From NCBI GenBank assembly GCA_002309275.1, contig DBXL01000199.1, positions 20,159 to 43,498 of the forward strand: a DNA stretch of 23,340 bases, written 5' to 3'. The DNA comes from Ruminococcaceae bacterium UBA1213. GTDB taxonomy: Bacteria; Bacillota; Clostridia; Oscillospirales; Acutalibacteraceae. The position numbers were made by a program, and so were the translations under genes. Below are positions 8,901-14,500 of this stretch, one piece after another (the first letter of the stretch is position 1; each line of letters opens with the position of its first letter). The notes under the pieces were generated by a model, which was given only the letters and a program-made list of their open reading frames with translations, was not told where the DNA came from and made no database searches.

Positions 8901-10441
8901 GAATCCGTGTGCGGTCTTACATTGTTAAGGGTAACCGCACTTGCCATATCTTTAGCGTATTTGATGGTAATATTGAAATTCTTTTTGGTTTCAATATTGG
9001 CTACCCACCAGCCACAGCCTTCATATGTCATCTTAATATTGGAATGAGCTTTCTCACCGCTGCATTCTACATCTCTTCCACTGTTGCTGAGGAAAGTCGG
9101 ACCGTTGAATTCACTGCCGTCAGACAAGGTAACCGATTCTATCACCGGTGCAGAATCTGACGACGGTTTTTCCATGCTGTTGGGATCATTCCATGATCTG
9201 AAATGTACGGTAGTTTTCTGGTTTCTGAGATATACAAGGATAGTGTCATCCAGTCCGTCAACACCATTCCAACTGTCCCAGAGGTCATCATTATTATCAA
9301 CACTCAATTTACCTTTACTCGACCAGTTGCCTCCTGTACGGTATCTGGTGTAATAATACAGATCGGCAGCAGAGTCATATTTTTGTTTATTGAAGAACTC
9401 AAAGTAGATATTCTTGTCGTTCTCGTTGAGATACCAGAGATGGAAAATTTCATTCATCTGTGAATCGAATATACCGTCCGGATCAAGGAGGGTACTCTGA
9501 TTGGCAAAAATTACATTGAAGTAGTTGACACGCTTGGAATTAATCTGATAGTCACCGACAGACCAGCCGTTACCCTGCGTAACCATCATACCGTTAGGAC
9601 CTTTAACAGCGGCACTGGAACTGGTTTCCCATACACTGTTCGGCTTGATAGACTTGGCTTTTTCGTTGATATTCACCTTATCTACAGCAGGTGTTATCTT
9701 ATTTCCGTCTTTGTCATAGTAGCTGTATTTAATATTTTTTCCGTCTGAATCGTGATAAGCCTTTGCTATATCATTGTATGTCCATATATAATAGCATACA
9801 GCAGTCCATTTCAGGTCGGCAGGCTTCTTCAGATGGAGGGTTATGGTATCACTGGAAGACTGTGTATTGGGATCTTTCCATGTATTGATGACGGTAACCC
9901 TTTTATAAGTATTGGAAGAGCCTACTGTAAACATGACAGACATACTCACAGACTTACCATTGTGCTGGAAGGAATCGGAATAATGAGAATATCCTGTCAG
10001 CTTAAGCTGAGGAGGAGTTTTTCCTTTTCCGGGAAAATATCTTACGGTAACATATGTTTTCACTTTTGCCGTATCAGGTTCATCCTGCTGTACGGTATAT
10101 TCTACACTGTTATGCATCTGAGTAGCCGTAATCGGTATTTCCTTTTCTTCGGCTATGATATATTCTTCACGCCATTTTTTACCGGTAACCGTATCTTTTT
10201 TCTCAGTACCTATTTTCGCATAGTTGGTAACCTGAGTACGATAGTACGACTCGGCATATTCAAGGGCACTTCTGACATCTATAAATGCCTGTCTGCCTGA
10301 CACAGAAACATCTGTTGTCGAAATACTCGACAAGGCGATGAATACAAGACCTGCGGCAACTATTACAAGAACAATACTTATAACAATCGCCATAGGCAGA
10401 GTCAAGCCCTTTTTACTGTTCTTTGCAAACTTTCTTGACAT
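2948..10441 (-). CDS. Giant modular prepilin-like protein, probable GspK/PilX-like pilus tip adhesin with CBM26-like modules
   Basis: The protein has 2,497 residues. ATG 10439-10441 follows AAGGAG by a rather long 13-base gap. The N-terminus is a class III leader: KNSKKG|LTLPMAIV, with cleavage after G12, and a hydrophobic helix at 13-38. Mature position 5 is M17 instead of Glu, as in GspK and Pseudomonas PilX. ALEYAESYYR at 59-68 resembles the PilX/GspK post-helix segment. Further domains: two possible beta modules (about 195-320 and 395-500); helical FIVAR-like spacers (580-925); beta/Ig-like regions (930-1140); a Pro/Glu linker (1146-1165); three CBM26-like modules (1193-1290, 1324-1414, 1498-1589); a beta-rich region (1630-1860); a helical region (1880-2085); and a duplicated C-terminal beta module. 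There is no LPXTG or other wall anchor, so display would depend on the pilus. It is the last gene of the two-prepilin operon. Pilin class is well supported; tip position and starch binding are inferred. Confidence 0.8.
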   Translation of the reverse strand: MSRKFAKNSKKGLTLPMAIVISIVLVIVAAGLVFIALSSISTTDVSVSGRQAFIDVRSALEYAESYYRTQVTNYAKIGTEKKDTVTGKKWREEYIIAEEKEIPITATQMHNSVEYTVQQDEPDTAKVKTYVTVRYFPGKGKTPPQLKLTGYSHYSDSFQHNGKSVSMSVMFTVGSSNTYKRVTVINTWKDPNTQSSSDTITLHLKKPADLKWTAVCYYIWTYNDIAKAYHDSDGKNIKYSYYDKDGNKITPAVDKVNINEKAKSIKPNSVWETSSSAAVKGPNGMMVTQGNGWSVGDYQINSKRVNYFNVIFANQSTLLDPDGIFDSQMNEIFHLWYLNENDKNIYFEFFNKQKYDSAADLYYYTRYRTGGNWSSKGKLSVDNNDDLWDSWNGVDGLDDTILVYLRNQKTTVHFRSWNDPNSMEKPSSDSAPVIESVTLSDGSEFNGPTFLSNSGRDVECSGEKAHSNIKMTYEGCGWWVANIETKKNFNITIKYAKDMASAVTLNNVRPHTDSSAPEAVPESWIVLKSDKKLEAHQTEKMALDAIGVETDSYVTIHAKNYDPDIPASPILNYMNVVTESSAGRQKLYEAILDMNMLQPSDYSNYEDLFGDKVDGTLGLKNKAIGAYNAGVEFMKAPYKVDETPITPTDGAEVNVSAADEAYMSYVNRIRMKIKELLPAYADADTINSFKETYEEAKIIYENLIDYDSGFHSGFKTKYEQKFTGTSYSDYEQLYALVQNRANVTITKTALSDADDILSAAVATIKEQKLNRTGLENLIKEIDSNSNYQDPKVYQALYIGKLNDQLETARPLIAKNPSGKYKNATTVAVLTKQGKDLNDAFEELKNMVVPKNPDIDFTELDENILQAASLIGQKEESGENYTDASKSVLSQIITEAGQLKEKEGVTAEEVSAEVQRLQKYMNRLTVYKPQAIVDKVKAEGKVRIWLQNKSGCTYSVSAKGTTGDFVRITDSRMNFESGTGLTYVDFVKSSELYFKISASISATDETLSTAEIEVNSLGDNVIFGLDEEDKNIVEKELVTVFLSRRDADQNNITINGFIATNNQTIGYGTEENYAFIRFAVEKGKSFTELLAITQSDTKNNTTTTAGLTADSAITAPGEYIVTWTDDGDIKKYKKISVSDVYPKTFAVPEPPAEPKPTGTVAPVEEEYEIVPVSSDLNWGAVFEDILKKDPMSDDEVCILFDTNDKSEFNDHSPYIYAWTGGGSSESERNASYENKPKMTRYGSTAYYYYQCKSIFGNFIISNASGNDDESKGLRKVMQDDIESGYKYYVYRAGTSGSIWKSNTAGASTVGGKDIYSVIDVPVEAGKLCIFFDTQNSGKQPYIHYWGGNDHTEWGTLTAMTKFSLGNNYYYVIISDENSGFLIANDSKGDHKVVSADGKLDEKGSGGRYSYYIVRAKADGRNYDVTPYETTPSVDIGDTDDDVKDLKSGFAMAYVGGGRIRVKNKSYVDTYGPGKKWNSMVSGDKYNTETEGKDDSYLTGVLRCIIVYKDGDGTDYGTGVPRIYLWKQGGHSDGSWGSRPKMTWFQSIGSRHYYYILADSYFNRFKLTNEGDKEVTGDCSLGDDEVYIIKGTDGNVDASGSKTSISLPSGLTLPNMDSGTSSAVSQVESTLHSKDKTTLSNSWKFGGYGSNHSSDNRVGDSKLLPYYDWYEYKIPVEQSNVYTFEVWGLDPNDSAKNNKTPRIKKVYGDVWIDLYNDDGTFASGTALDGSTKNIKTFKYTELSTFDPEKVMTTEKINVYFRMPVGSDTDRWQNLRILQAHGTGDKDTKDLQQNVEMKELKGGRTPGMDGYGRNTNIWKSAEISKNNPFIEFAVDEVVTNAVTGLSETTTHIYKTRYQGGRAVLFNPLKNYGYGGWEKYQSDSDRLEEVCSSLLNMYYAKTIVNQYNLQGEMVSQSGDSLYYSSYLKGLISSTYSSYFQLAGAASGGDTATYKTAVKPSDIEATDASADKAYRDCEDIGAIINAYNNLYLKMGEAKAYMDKTLGTDYHGNDYHTNASGSSQYPEFVNRGNFRTYNSDDVGALAGKLSNAEKAFMTGKWKNASGVEKSDLEAAQGAIEALDRTIANIRVGVEGTIAVVLYDAQSKAGNGYSFTISYKDSSGQEHINEPVDQVNIEGYPIKFIYNELTDTPYEFITDVQFKNTYTDKQTGITHKDKEIGPSYEKIEKNEVYVLMDYGEVDGEDTSFWRKNDLTDYRQMNSDEYIQEADSEGVELQMKKAEGSTTYETMTVYFKYDTTVKYGSKEYIIKAGAYDFTDEDTLNTASPVAGGVLRLFSDQAETYFTKPENYGVYTSGQSAALLGWVQGGQFSTTNMVTTNGNVNLDAKTGSFTLLPPTRPYSYSSNGGIYFRWSSESDLEVAGGGVELHASEIKFGAVGTIDAAEYGTRFKFYNYSGENSMVVHFLTDITVKYPDTTGLTHTFVIREGKYIIEKDPEAGTNYIADLFNETYWKTGVYAKPISDGTDITTLGNGVSGLDDRLVYGN
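3026..3727 (-). repeat. Duplicated C-terminal beta module in the giant pilin-like protein
   Basis: Residues 2239-2308 and 2410-2472 share the pattern M(T/V)V(Y/H)F..D.TVKY..., then a (I/V)I(K/R).G.Y segment, then LF....TYF/TYW and GVY(T/A). The two copies flank a Gly/Ser/Asn-rich beta segment (2310-2400). The similarity was found by eye. The second copy ends 25 residues before the C-terminus. Confidence 0.55.
5675..6865 (-). repeat. Three tandem CBM26-like (starch-binding type) modules
   Basis: Residues 1193-1290, 1324-1414 and 1498-1589 of the giant protein align to one another. Each begins with a strand carrying a conserved Cys (VCILFD, LCIFFD, RCIIVY). Next come an aromatic strand PYIYAW, PYIHYW or PRIYLW, a Gly/Ser loop, a K-M-T or A-M-T-K-F turn, a YYY strand, and F.(I/L)(S/A/T)N near the end. 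This layout (Y.W strand, MT turn, F..N strand) matches my recollection of family 26 starch-binding modules, which are common in ruminococci. Family assignment was made by pattern only. Confidence 0.6.
7667..8704 (-). other. Helical FIVAR-like spacer region of the giant pilin-like protein
   Basis: Residues about 580-925 are predicted almost entirely helical and contain FIVAR-like units, for example LENLIKEIDS...YQALYIGKLNDQLETARPLI...LNDAFEEL (774-843) and the following unit ILQAASLIGQ...LSQIITEAGQLKE (863-900). FIVAR repeats form three-helix rods in Gram-positive surface proteins. Here they would separate the pilin end from the binding modules. Confidence 0.5.
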
Positions 10442-10468
10442 AGATATTGATACTCTCCTTTCCGTTCA

Positions 10469-11173
10469 TCATTTAAACATGATAGCACAGTTTCCATCGG
10501 GTGAAACTGAGTAAGTGGACTCATTGTCGATAACCTTCAAAAGGGTGAATTCCTTAAGGGGATCAACAAAGTTAGAAGTCAATCCCTTGTCGGCAGTACC
10601 CGACAGTTTATCCATTGCTACCATATCAGCATTATTCATAATCACCTGACCTCTAAGTACATAGCCACTAATCATCTTTATGTAGTAGTTCAAATAATAG
10701 GAACACTTTTTCTGCGTATCTTTTACAACGCTCTTTTGTCTTTCAACAGATACTGTTATTTCACTGACATTTTCATAGGAAAGGGCAGTATATTTTTCAG
10801 GTGACGAACCCTCAAAGTTATATTCACCTGTTGTTGTATCCTCTTTTGCATAAGTAAAGGTTTCAACATTTTTTCCAACCTTGGCTATATAATACCCCTG
10901 TTTGTTGGCTTTGGGTTTAACACTGCCTGCAGAACTCTCCAAGTCGTCATTTTCAACAAACTGTATCTTGCTTGCCACTCTTGCCTGTCTTACAATGAAT
11001 TCCTCAATCATAAGAGCGGTATTTTGTTCATCTTCAACAATAGCTGCTTGGGAATAGTTATTCATGGCAGTAACTACGATTGTCAGAGAAAAGCCCGAAA
11101 CGATACCAAGAATAGCTATGGTAACAACCAGCTCAACCAGTGTCATACCCTTTTTTGACTTAAACTTTTTCAT
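10469..11173 (-). CDS. Type IV prepilin, probable minor pilin (PilW/GspJ-like position)
   Basis: The protein is 234 residues from ATG 11171-11173. The leader MKKFKSKKG is followed by mature MTLVELVVTIAILG, so Glu5 (E14 of the precursor) is present. One hydrophobic helix spans about 10-32. The globular part is polar and beta-rich, with two Cys (KKCSYY and GNCAIM). The segment after the helix (EEFIVRQARVASKI) resembles PilW/GspJ-type minor pilins. An upstream GTG (11188) would extend it by five residues, but the AGGAGG at 11180-11185 would then lie inside the coding region. It starts 11 bases after the previous stop and precedes the giant gene by 27 bases. It could still be the shaft pilin. Confidence 0.88.
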   Translation of the reverse strand: MKKFKSKKGMTLVELVVTIAILGIVSGFSLTIVVTAMNNYSQAAIVEDEQNTALMIEEFIVRQARVASKIQFVENDDLESSAGSVKPKANKQGYYIAKVGKNVETFTYAKEDTTTGEYNFEGSSPEKYTALSYENVSEITVSVERQKSVVKDTQKKCSYYLNYYIKMISGYVLRGQVIMNNADMVAMDKLSGTADKGLTSNFVDPLKEFTLLKVIDNESTYSVSPDGNCAIMFK

Positions 11174-11179
11174 ATCGTT

Positions 11180-11185
11180 CCTCCT
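11180..11185 (-). promoter_or_regulatory. Ribosome site deciding the second prepilin's start
   Basis: On the minus strand AGGAGG is followed after 6 bases by ATG at 11173. The motif overlaps the first base of the preceding TGA stop (11185-11187), implying coupled translation of the two prepilins. Confidence 0.85.
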
Positions 11186-11856
11186 CACTTCACTCTTTTT
11201 TGTGTTTTATATGGCACGAATGAAACGACTTCCTGTGCTATACGAGATGATGTATAGACAACTGTTCTGATTTCTATGCCATTGATAGGTACATCTTTGG
11301 TTGCCTGAATATGGCGGGTAGAATCAAGTATCAGACAGTACTGCACCTCGTAATCAGAATTCGGAAATGAAGTGGAAGGCAGATTCGACTCATTGGAAAC
11401 ATACGTCACCTGTACGTCTGCATCCTTATATATGTACGAATCTTTTTCTTCTTTGATAGAGGACAGATAGTTCTCCGAAAACAGCGACAATGTAGCCTGA
11501 TGGACCGGCTCAACAGCAAGGTTTTCAGCCGTCACACTCGGCACAGGGGCTGGGTTTCCGCCCACATTGTCAGCCGGGAATATATCCGATTTCAGAAAAT
11601 GTTTGCTTGCCTCATGCTTGTTTGAAAATCCGCAGTTTTTGACAGCCTTCATGATGACCTCATTCATGGAAGCACTGATGGCAGCAACCTTGTTGCGTTC
11701 AGCATTGTCAATAGTAGTCTTATAGCCGGTAACGATTGCCCCCGCAGCTGATGCAAGCACGATAGCTATAATCGTAACACCAACAATAAGCTCGACCAGT
11801 GACATACCTGCTTTTGACCTGTACTTTGGTATTTTTTGCCGCAGATTACTGTTCAT
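11185..11856 (-). CDS. Type IV prepilin, probable minor pilin (PilV/GspI-like position)
   Basis: The protein is 223 residues from ATG 11854-11856, preceded by AGGGGGAA. The 17-residue leader ends RSKAG, and the mature protein begins MSLVELIVGVTIIAIV with Glu5 (E22 of the precursor). The membrane/assembly helix spans about 18-43. The globular domain has two Cys (VKNCG, VQYCL) that could form a disulfide. It is the first gene of a three-gene prepilin operon with its own promoter, separate from the assembly operon upstream. It is longer than most clostridial major pilins (about 150-180 residues), so I favour a minor pilin, but a shaft role is not excluded. Confidence 0.88.
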   Translation of the reverse strand: MNSNLRQKIPKYRSKAGMSLVELIVGVTIIAIVLASAAGAIVTGYKTTIDNAERNKVAAISASMNEVIMKAVKNCGFSNKHEASKHFLKSDIFPADNVGGNPAPVPSVTAENLAVEPVHQATLSLFSENYLSSIKEEKDSYIYKDADVQVTYVSNESNLPSTSFPNSDYEVQYCLILDSTRHIQATKDVPINGIEIRTVVYTSSRIAQEVVSFVPYKTQKRVK

Positions 11857-11903
11857 AAAAAATTCCCCCTTCTAACAGTGCAAAAAATGATTATATATAA
11901 TAC

Positions 11904-11931
11904 ATTATACTATAAATAAAATTCTATTCAA
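11904..11931 (-). promoter_or_regulatory. Predicted sigma-A-type promoter of the prepilin operon
   Basis: On the minus strand TTGAAT (11926-11931), a 16-base spacer and a perfect TATAAT (11904-11909) lie in a very A+T-rich gap. Transcription would begin near 11897, about 40 bases before the first prepilin. The rest of the gap (11932-12027) is A+T-rich with no feature I can support. Confidence 0.6.
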
Positions 11932-12027
11932 GTAATTTTTGACTAACATTTCTTACAAATTATTTGTTAAAAAATTGTAAATTTTTTAATAAAATATTGA
12001 TAATTAAAAATCAATGCTACACTTTAT

Positions 12028-12067
12028 AAAAAGGGCAGCTCCGAAAAAACGGAGATCTGCCCTTTTT
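12028..12067 (-). terminator. Terminator of the pilus assembly operon, after pilC
   Basis: AAAAAGGGCAG (12028-12038) pairs with CTGCCCTTTTT (12057-12067). Inside, CTCCG pairs with CGGAG around an A6 loop, with a 2-base bulge. It lies 21 bases after the pilC stop and has T-rich ends on both strands. It separates the assembly operon from the prepilin operon. Confidence 0.85.
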
Positions 12068-12088
12068 TTGAAGTAGTTGCAGAAAATA

Positions 12089-13312
12089 TTATTGGATAAT
12101 GCTGTACATAGTGAACATAGGCATATACATACCTACTACCAGCACACCTACGACACCACCGATAACAACTGTCATAATAGGTGTCATAGAATCCGTAAGT
12201 TTCTGGGTAGATTCATCTGTCTGAGTTTCAAAAAGGTCAGCCATTTTCATAAGAGAATCGCCGAGCATACCTGATTCCTCACCGACACGAATCATAGAAA
12301 CAAGAATAGAGTCAAATACAGGATGTTTTGCCATAGCCTCATTGATAGTAACACCAATCTGAACGTCATCAAGCACTGACTGAACCTTTTCACGTACATA
12401 TATATTAGGTACGGCATCTCTTGCAAGAGCCATTGCTCTGTGAATAGGGATACCTGCCTCTGTAAGCGTTGACATCAGACGGCAGAAACGTGCAAGGGAG
12501 CTTTGACGGATAATGGGACCAACGAGCGGTATTTTCAAAAGATACTCTGCAACCAGCATGGCAAACTGTGCATTGTTCTTTTTGAGCATAATAAATCCGA
12601 ATACGATGGCTCCCACTATTACCAGGGTAATGAACCAGTAATTAATCAGGAAGTTGGAGAAGTCAAGCAAAATCTTTGTAATGGCAGGAAGCTCCGCACC
12701 AAAGCCTTCATAAACTCCGGCGAAGTTCGGGATAACGAATACAGTAAAGATGATGATAACGCCTATTACCAGAACAACGAGGAATATAGGATACATCATA
12801 GCACTTTTAATCTTGCTGGCAAGAGCCATACTCTTTTTACATATCAATGCACTCTGTTCAAAAGCCTCGTCGATACGTCCGTTAGCCTCACCGGCTTCAA
12901 TAATACTCAGATAAACTCCGGGAAAGCCTGCAAAGTTTCTCATTGCCTGCGAGAGAGTAAAACCACTGTAGAGGTTTTCATTGATTTCCTGAAGTATTTT
13001 TTTCATTCCTGAGTCTTTTTCGGTCTGTATCATGATGTCCATTGACATAGAGAGGTTGATACCTGCTCTCATCATCATGCCCATCTGGTTAAAGAACATA
13101 AGGAGTTTTTTGGGTTTAATTTTTCTTGTATGAATATCTCCGCCTATATCCATATCCCAGATACTCTCTGTGGGAGCACCTGTTTCCACTATATCCTGAA
13201 CAATAAGTCCCTTAGAACGCAGGCTGGCTATGGCTTCCGTCTGTGACGAAGCATCTATGGTACCTTCTTTTTTCTGGTTCTTACTGTTCATCGCAGTATA
13301 TTTATACTTCAA
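12089..13312 (-). CDS. pilC: Type IV pilus inner-membrane platform protein PilC
   Basis: This is the 407-residue GspF/PilC family platform on which the ATPases act. It carries two T2SSF domains (about 68-192 and 270-396), each with the family motif: GEANGRIDEAF at 141-151 and GEESGMLGDSL at 344-354. Membrane segments lie at about 173-196, 222-243 and 378-402. The N-terminal cytoplasmic part (YKYTAMNSKNQKKEGTIDA) is typical. The start is TTG 13310-13312, with GGGAGGG 7 bases upstream. It follows pilT by 16 bases and is the last gene of the assembly operon. The length is normal and no defect is seen. Confidence 0.95.
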   Translation of the reverse strand: MKYKYTAMNSKNQKKEGTIDASSQTEAIASLRSKGLIVQDIVETGAPTESIWDMDIGGDIHTRKIKPKKLLMFFNQMGMMMRAGINLSMSMDIMIQTEKDSGMKKILQEINENLYSGFTLSQAMRNFAGFPGVYLSIIEAGEANGRIDEAFEQSALICKKSMALASKIKSAMMYPIFLVVLVIGVIIIFTVFVIPNFAGVYEGFGAELPAITKILLDFSNFLINYWFITLVIVGAIVFGFIMLKKNNAQFAMLVAEYLLKIPLVGPIIRQSSLARFCRLMSTLTEAGIPIHRAMALARDAVPNIYVREKVQSVLDDVQIGVTINEAMAKHPVFDSILVSMIRVGEESGMLGDSLMKMADLFETQTDESTQKLTDSMTPIMTVVIGGVVGVLVVGMYMPMFTMYSIIQ

Positions 13313-13319
13313 TTACATT

Positions 13320-13326
13320 CCCTCCC
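13320..13326 (-). promoter_or_regulatory. pilC ribosome site (TTG start)
   Basis: On the minus strand GGGAGGG lies 7 bases upstream of TTG 13312. An ATG inside this spacer is followed directly by TAA, so TTG is the only sensible start. Confidence 0.8.
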
Positions 13327-13328
13327 TT

Positions 13329-14375
13329 TTATCTTCTTGCATCTGTATCGCCTATATCGAAGTTCCAAGCTCTTGCGATCTGCTCGGTAATAAAGCCCTG
13401 TGCAAGAAGGTTATCTATACTCTTACTCATGGTAATCATGCCGTACTGCTGACCGAGCTGTATAGACTGCTGTATATTGGCAACTTTATTTTCACGTATC
13501 AAGTTGCTGATAGCACTTGTGCAGAACATGATTTCAAATGCAGCCACACGTCCGCCGCTTGCACGGGGAAGAAGTCTTTGAGAGATAACCGCTTTTAAAG
13601 AAGTGGAAAGCTGAACTCTGATTTGCTGCTGCTGATCAGGCGGGAATATATCAACAAGACGGTCAATCGTCTTTGCAGCACCCTCTGTATGTACGGTAGA
13701 GAAAACCAAGTGACCTGTTTCAGTAGCTGTCAAGGCTATCTGGATAGATTCACGGTCACGCATTTCTCCGACGAGTATAATATCAGGGTCCTCACGCATG
13801 GCAGCACGAAGAGCCATAGGATAGGAACGGCTGTCAAGACCGATTTCTCTCTGATTGATAATGCAGCGTTTGGGAGTATGCAAAAACTCAACAGGATCCT
13901 CGATCGTAACGATATGCTTCTGCTTATACTTGTTAAGCTCATTGATGAGAGCCGCAAGAGTGGTAGATTTACCCGAACCGGTAGGACCGCATACAAGCAC
14001 CAGACCGGAATTCAAATCAAGTGTTTTCTTGATAGAGGCAGGCAGGTTGAGAGTGGAAAGCTCAGGAACTACGCTGTTGATGATACGCAATACAAGAGCT
14101 GTACCATTACGCTGTCTGAAAGCATTGGCTCTGAAACGTCCGCACTCACCTATTTCAACAGCGGCATCGGCTTCACCGGTCTGGAGGAAGGTTTCAAAAC
14201 GTGACTGGTTGAGAACTGCCTTAATAATGGCAGTAACTTCGGCTTCATTGAGAGCCGGATCATTTGTAAATATAACATTGCCGTGAAGACGGTAAGCGGG
14301 ATGGTTGCCCGATGCAATATGAATATCGGAAGCACCCTTGCTGACAGCTTCTTTTACAAGACTGTAAAAATCCAT
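13329..14375 (-). CDS. pilT: Type IV pilus retraction ATPase PilT
   Basis: This 348-residue hexameric ATPase depolymerises pili. Visible motifs are Walker A GPTGSGKST (130-138), the Asp box VTIEDPVEF (156-164), Walker B ILVGEMRD (200-207) and the His box TGHLVFSTVHT (220-230). A PilT-type C-terminal signature AISNLIRE (288-295) is present; the usual form is AIRNLIRE, so one Arg is Ser. There is no MshEN domain and no Zn tetracysteine loop, which separates it from PilB. The start is ATG 14373-14375 with AAGGAG at 14387-14392. Between pilB and pilT is a 125-base gap filled by a heptad-repeat hairpin. Its presence implies retractile pili. Confidence 0.95.
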   Translation of the reverse strand: MDFYSLVKEAVSKGASDIHIASGNHPAYRLHGNVIFTNDPALNEAEVTAIIKAVLNQSRFETFLQTGEADAAVEIGECGRFRANAFRQRNGTALVLRIINSVVPELSTLNLPASIKKTLDLNSGLVLVCGPTGSGKSTTLAALINELNKYKQKHIVTIEDPVEFLHTPKRCIINQREIGLDSRSYPMALRAAMREDPDIILVGEMRDRESIQIALTATETGHLVFSTVHTEGAAKTIDRLVDIFPPDQQQQIRVQLSTSLKAVISQRLLPRASGGRVAAFEIMFCTSAISNLIRENKVANIQQSIQLGQQYGMITMSKSIDNLLAQGFITEQIARAWNFDIGDTDARR

Positions 14376-14395
14376 ACTAAAATCTACTCCTTTTT

Positions 14396-14498
14396 ATAAT
14401 GCATAATGCATAATGCATAATGCATAATGATTTTTTATAATATTCAGAACCCGGTTGAAAGAATAAAATTATGAATTATGAATTATGAATTATGAATT
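14396..14498 (-). repeat. Heptad-repeat inverted repeat between pilB and pilT
   Basis: Four exact GCATAAT units (14401-14428, after a partial ATAAT) form one arm. Three exact GAATTAT units (14473-14493) with partial units on both sides form the other. The arms are complementary except for one mismatch in each 7 bases, so they can fold into a long stem with a periodic mismatch and a loop of about 38 bases. One end lies two bases from the pilB stop. The other lies 4 bases from the pilT Shine-Dalgarno sequence. Confidence 0.85.
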
Positions 14499-14500
14499 CA

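Noticed and set aside
9752..10300. 182-codon open frame on the + strand opposite the giant gene
   Set aside because: It lies wholly antisense to a well-supported coding region, has no ribosome site and encodes a Cys/Ile/Phe-rich sequence without domain character.
14396..14498. CRISPR array or phage attachment site
   Set aside because: Units are 7 bases with no spacers, arms are inverted, and no cas or integrase gene is nearby.
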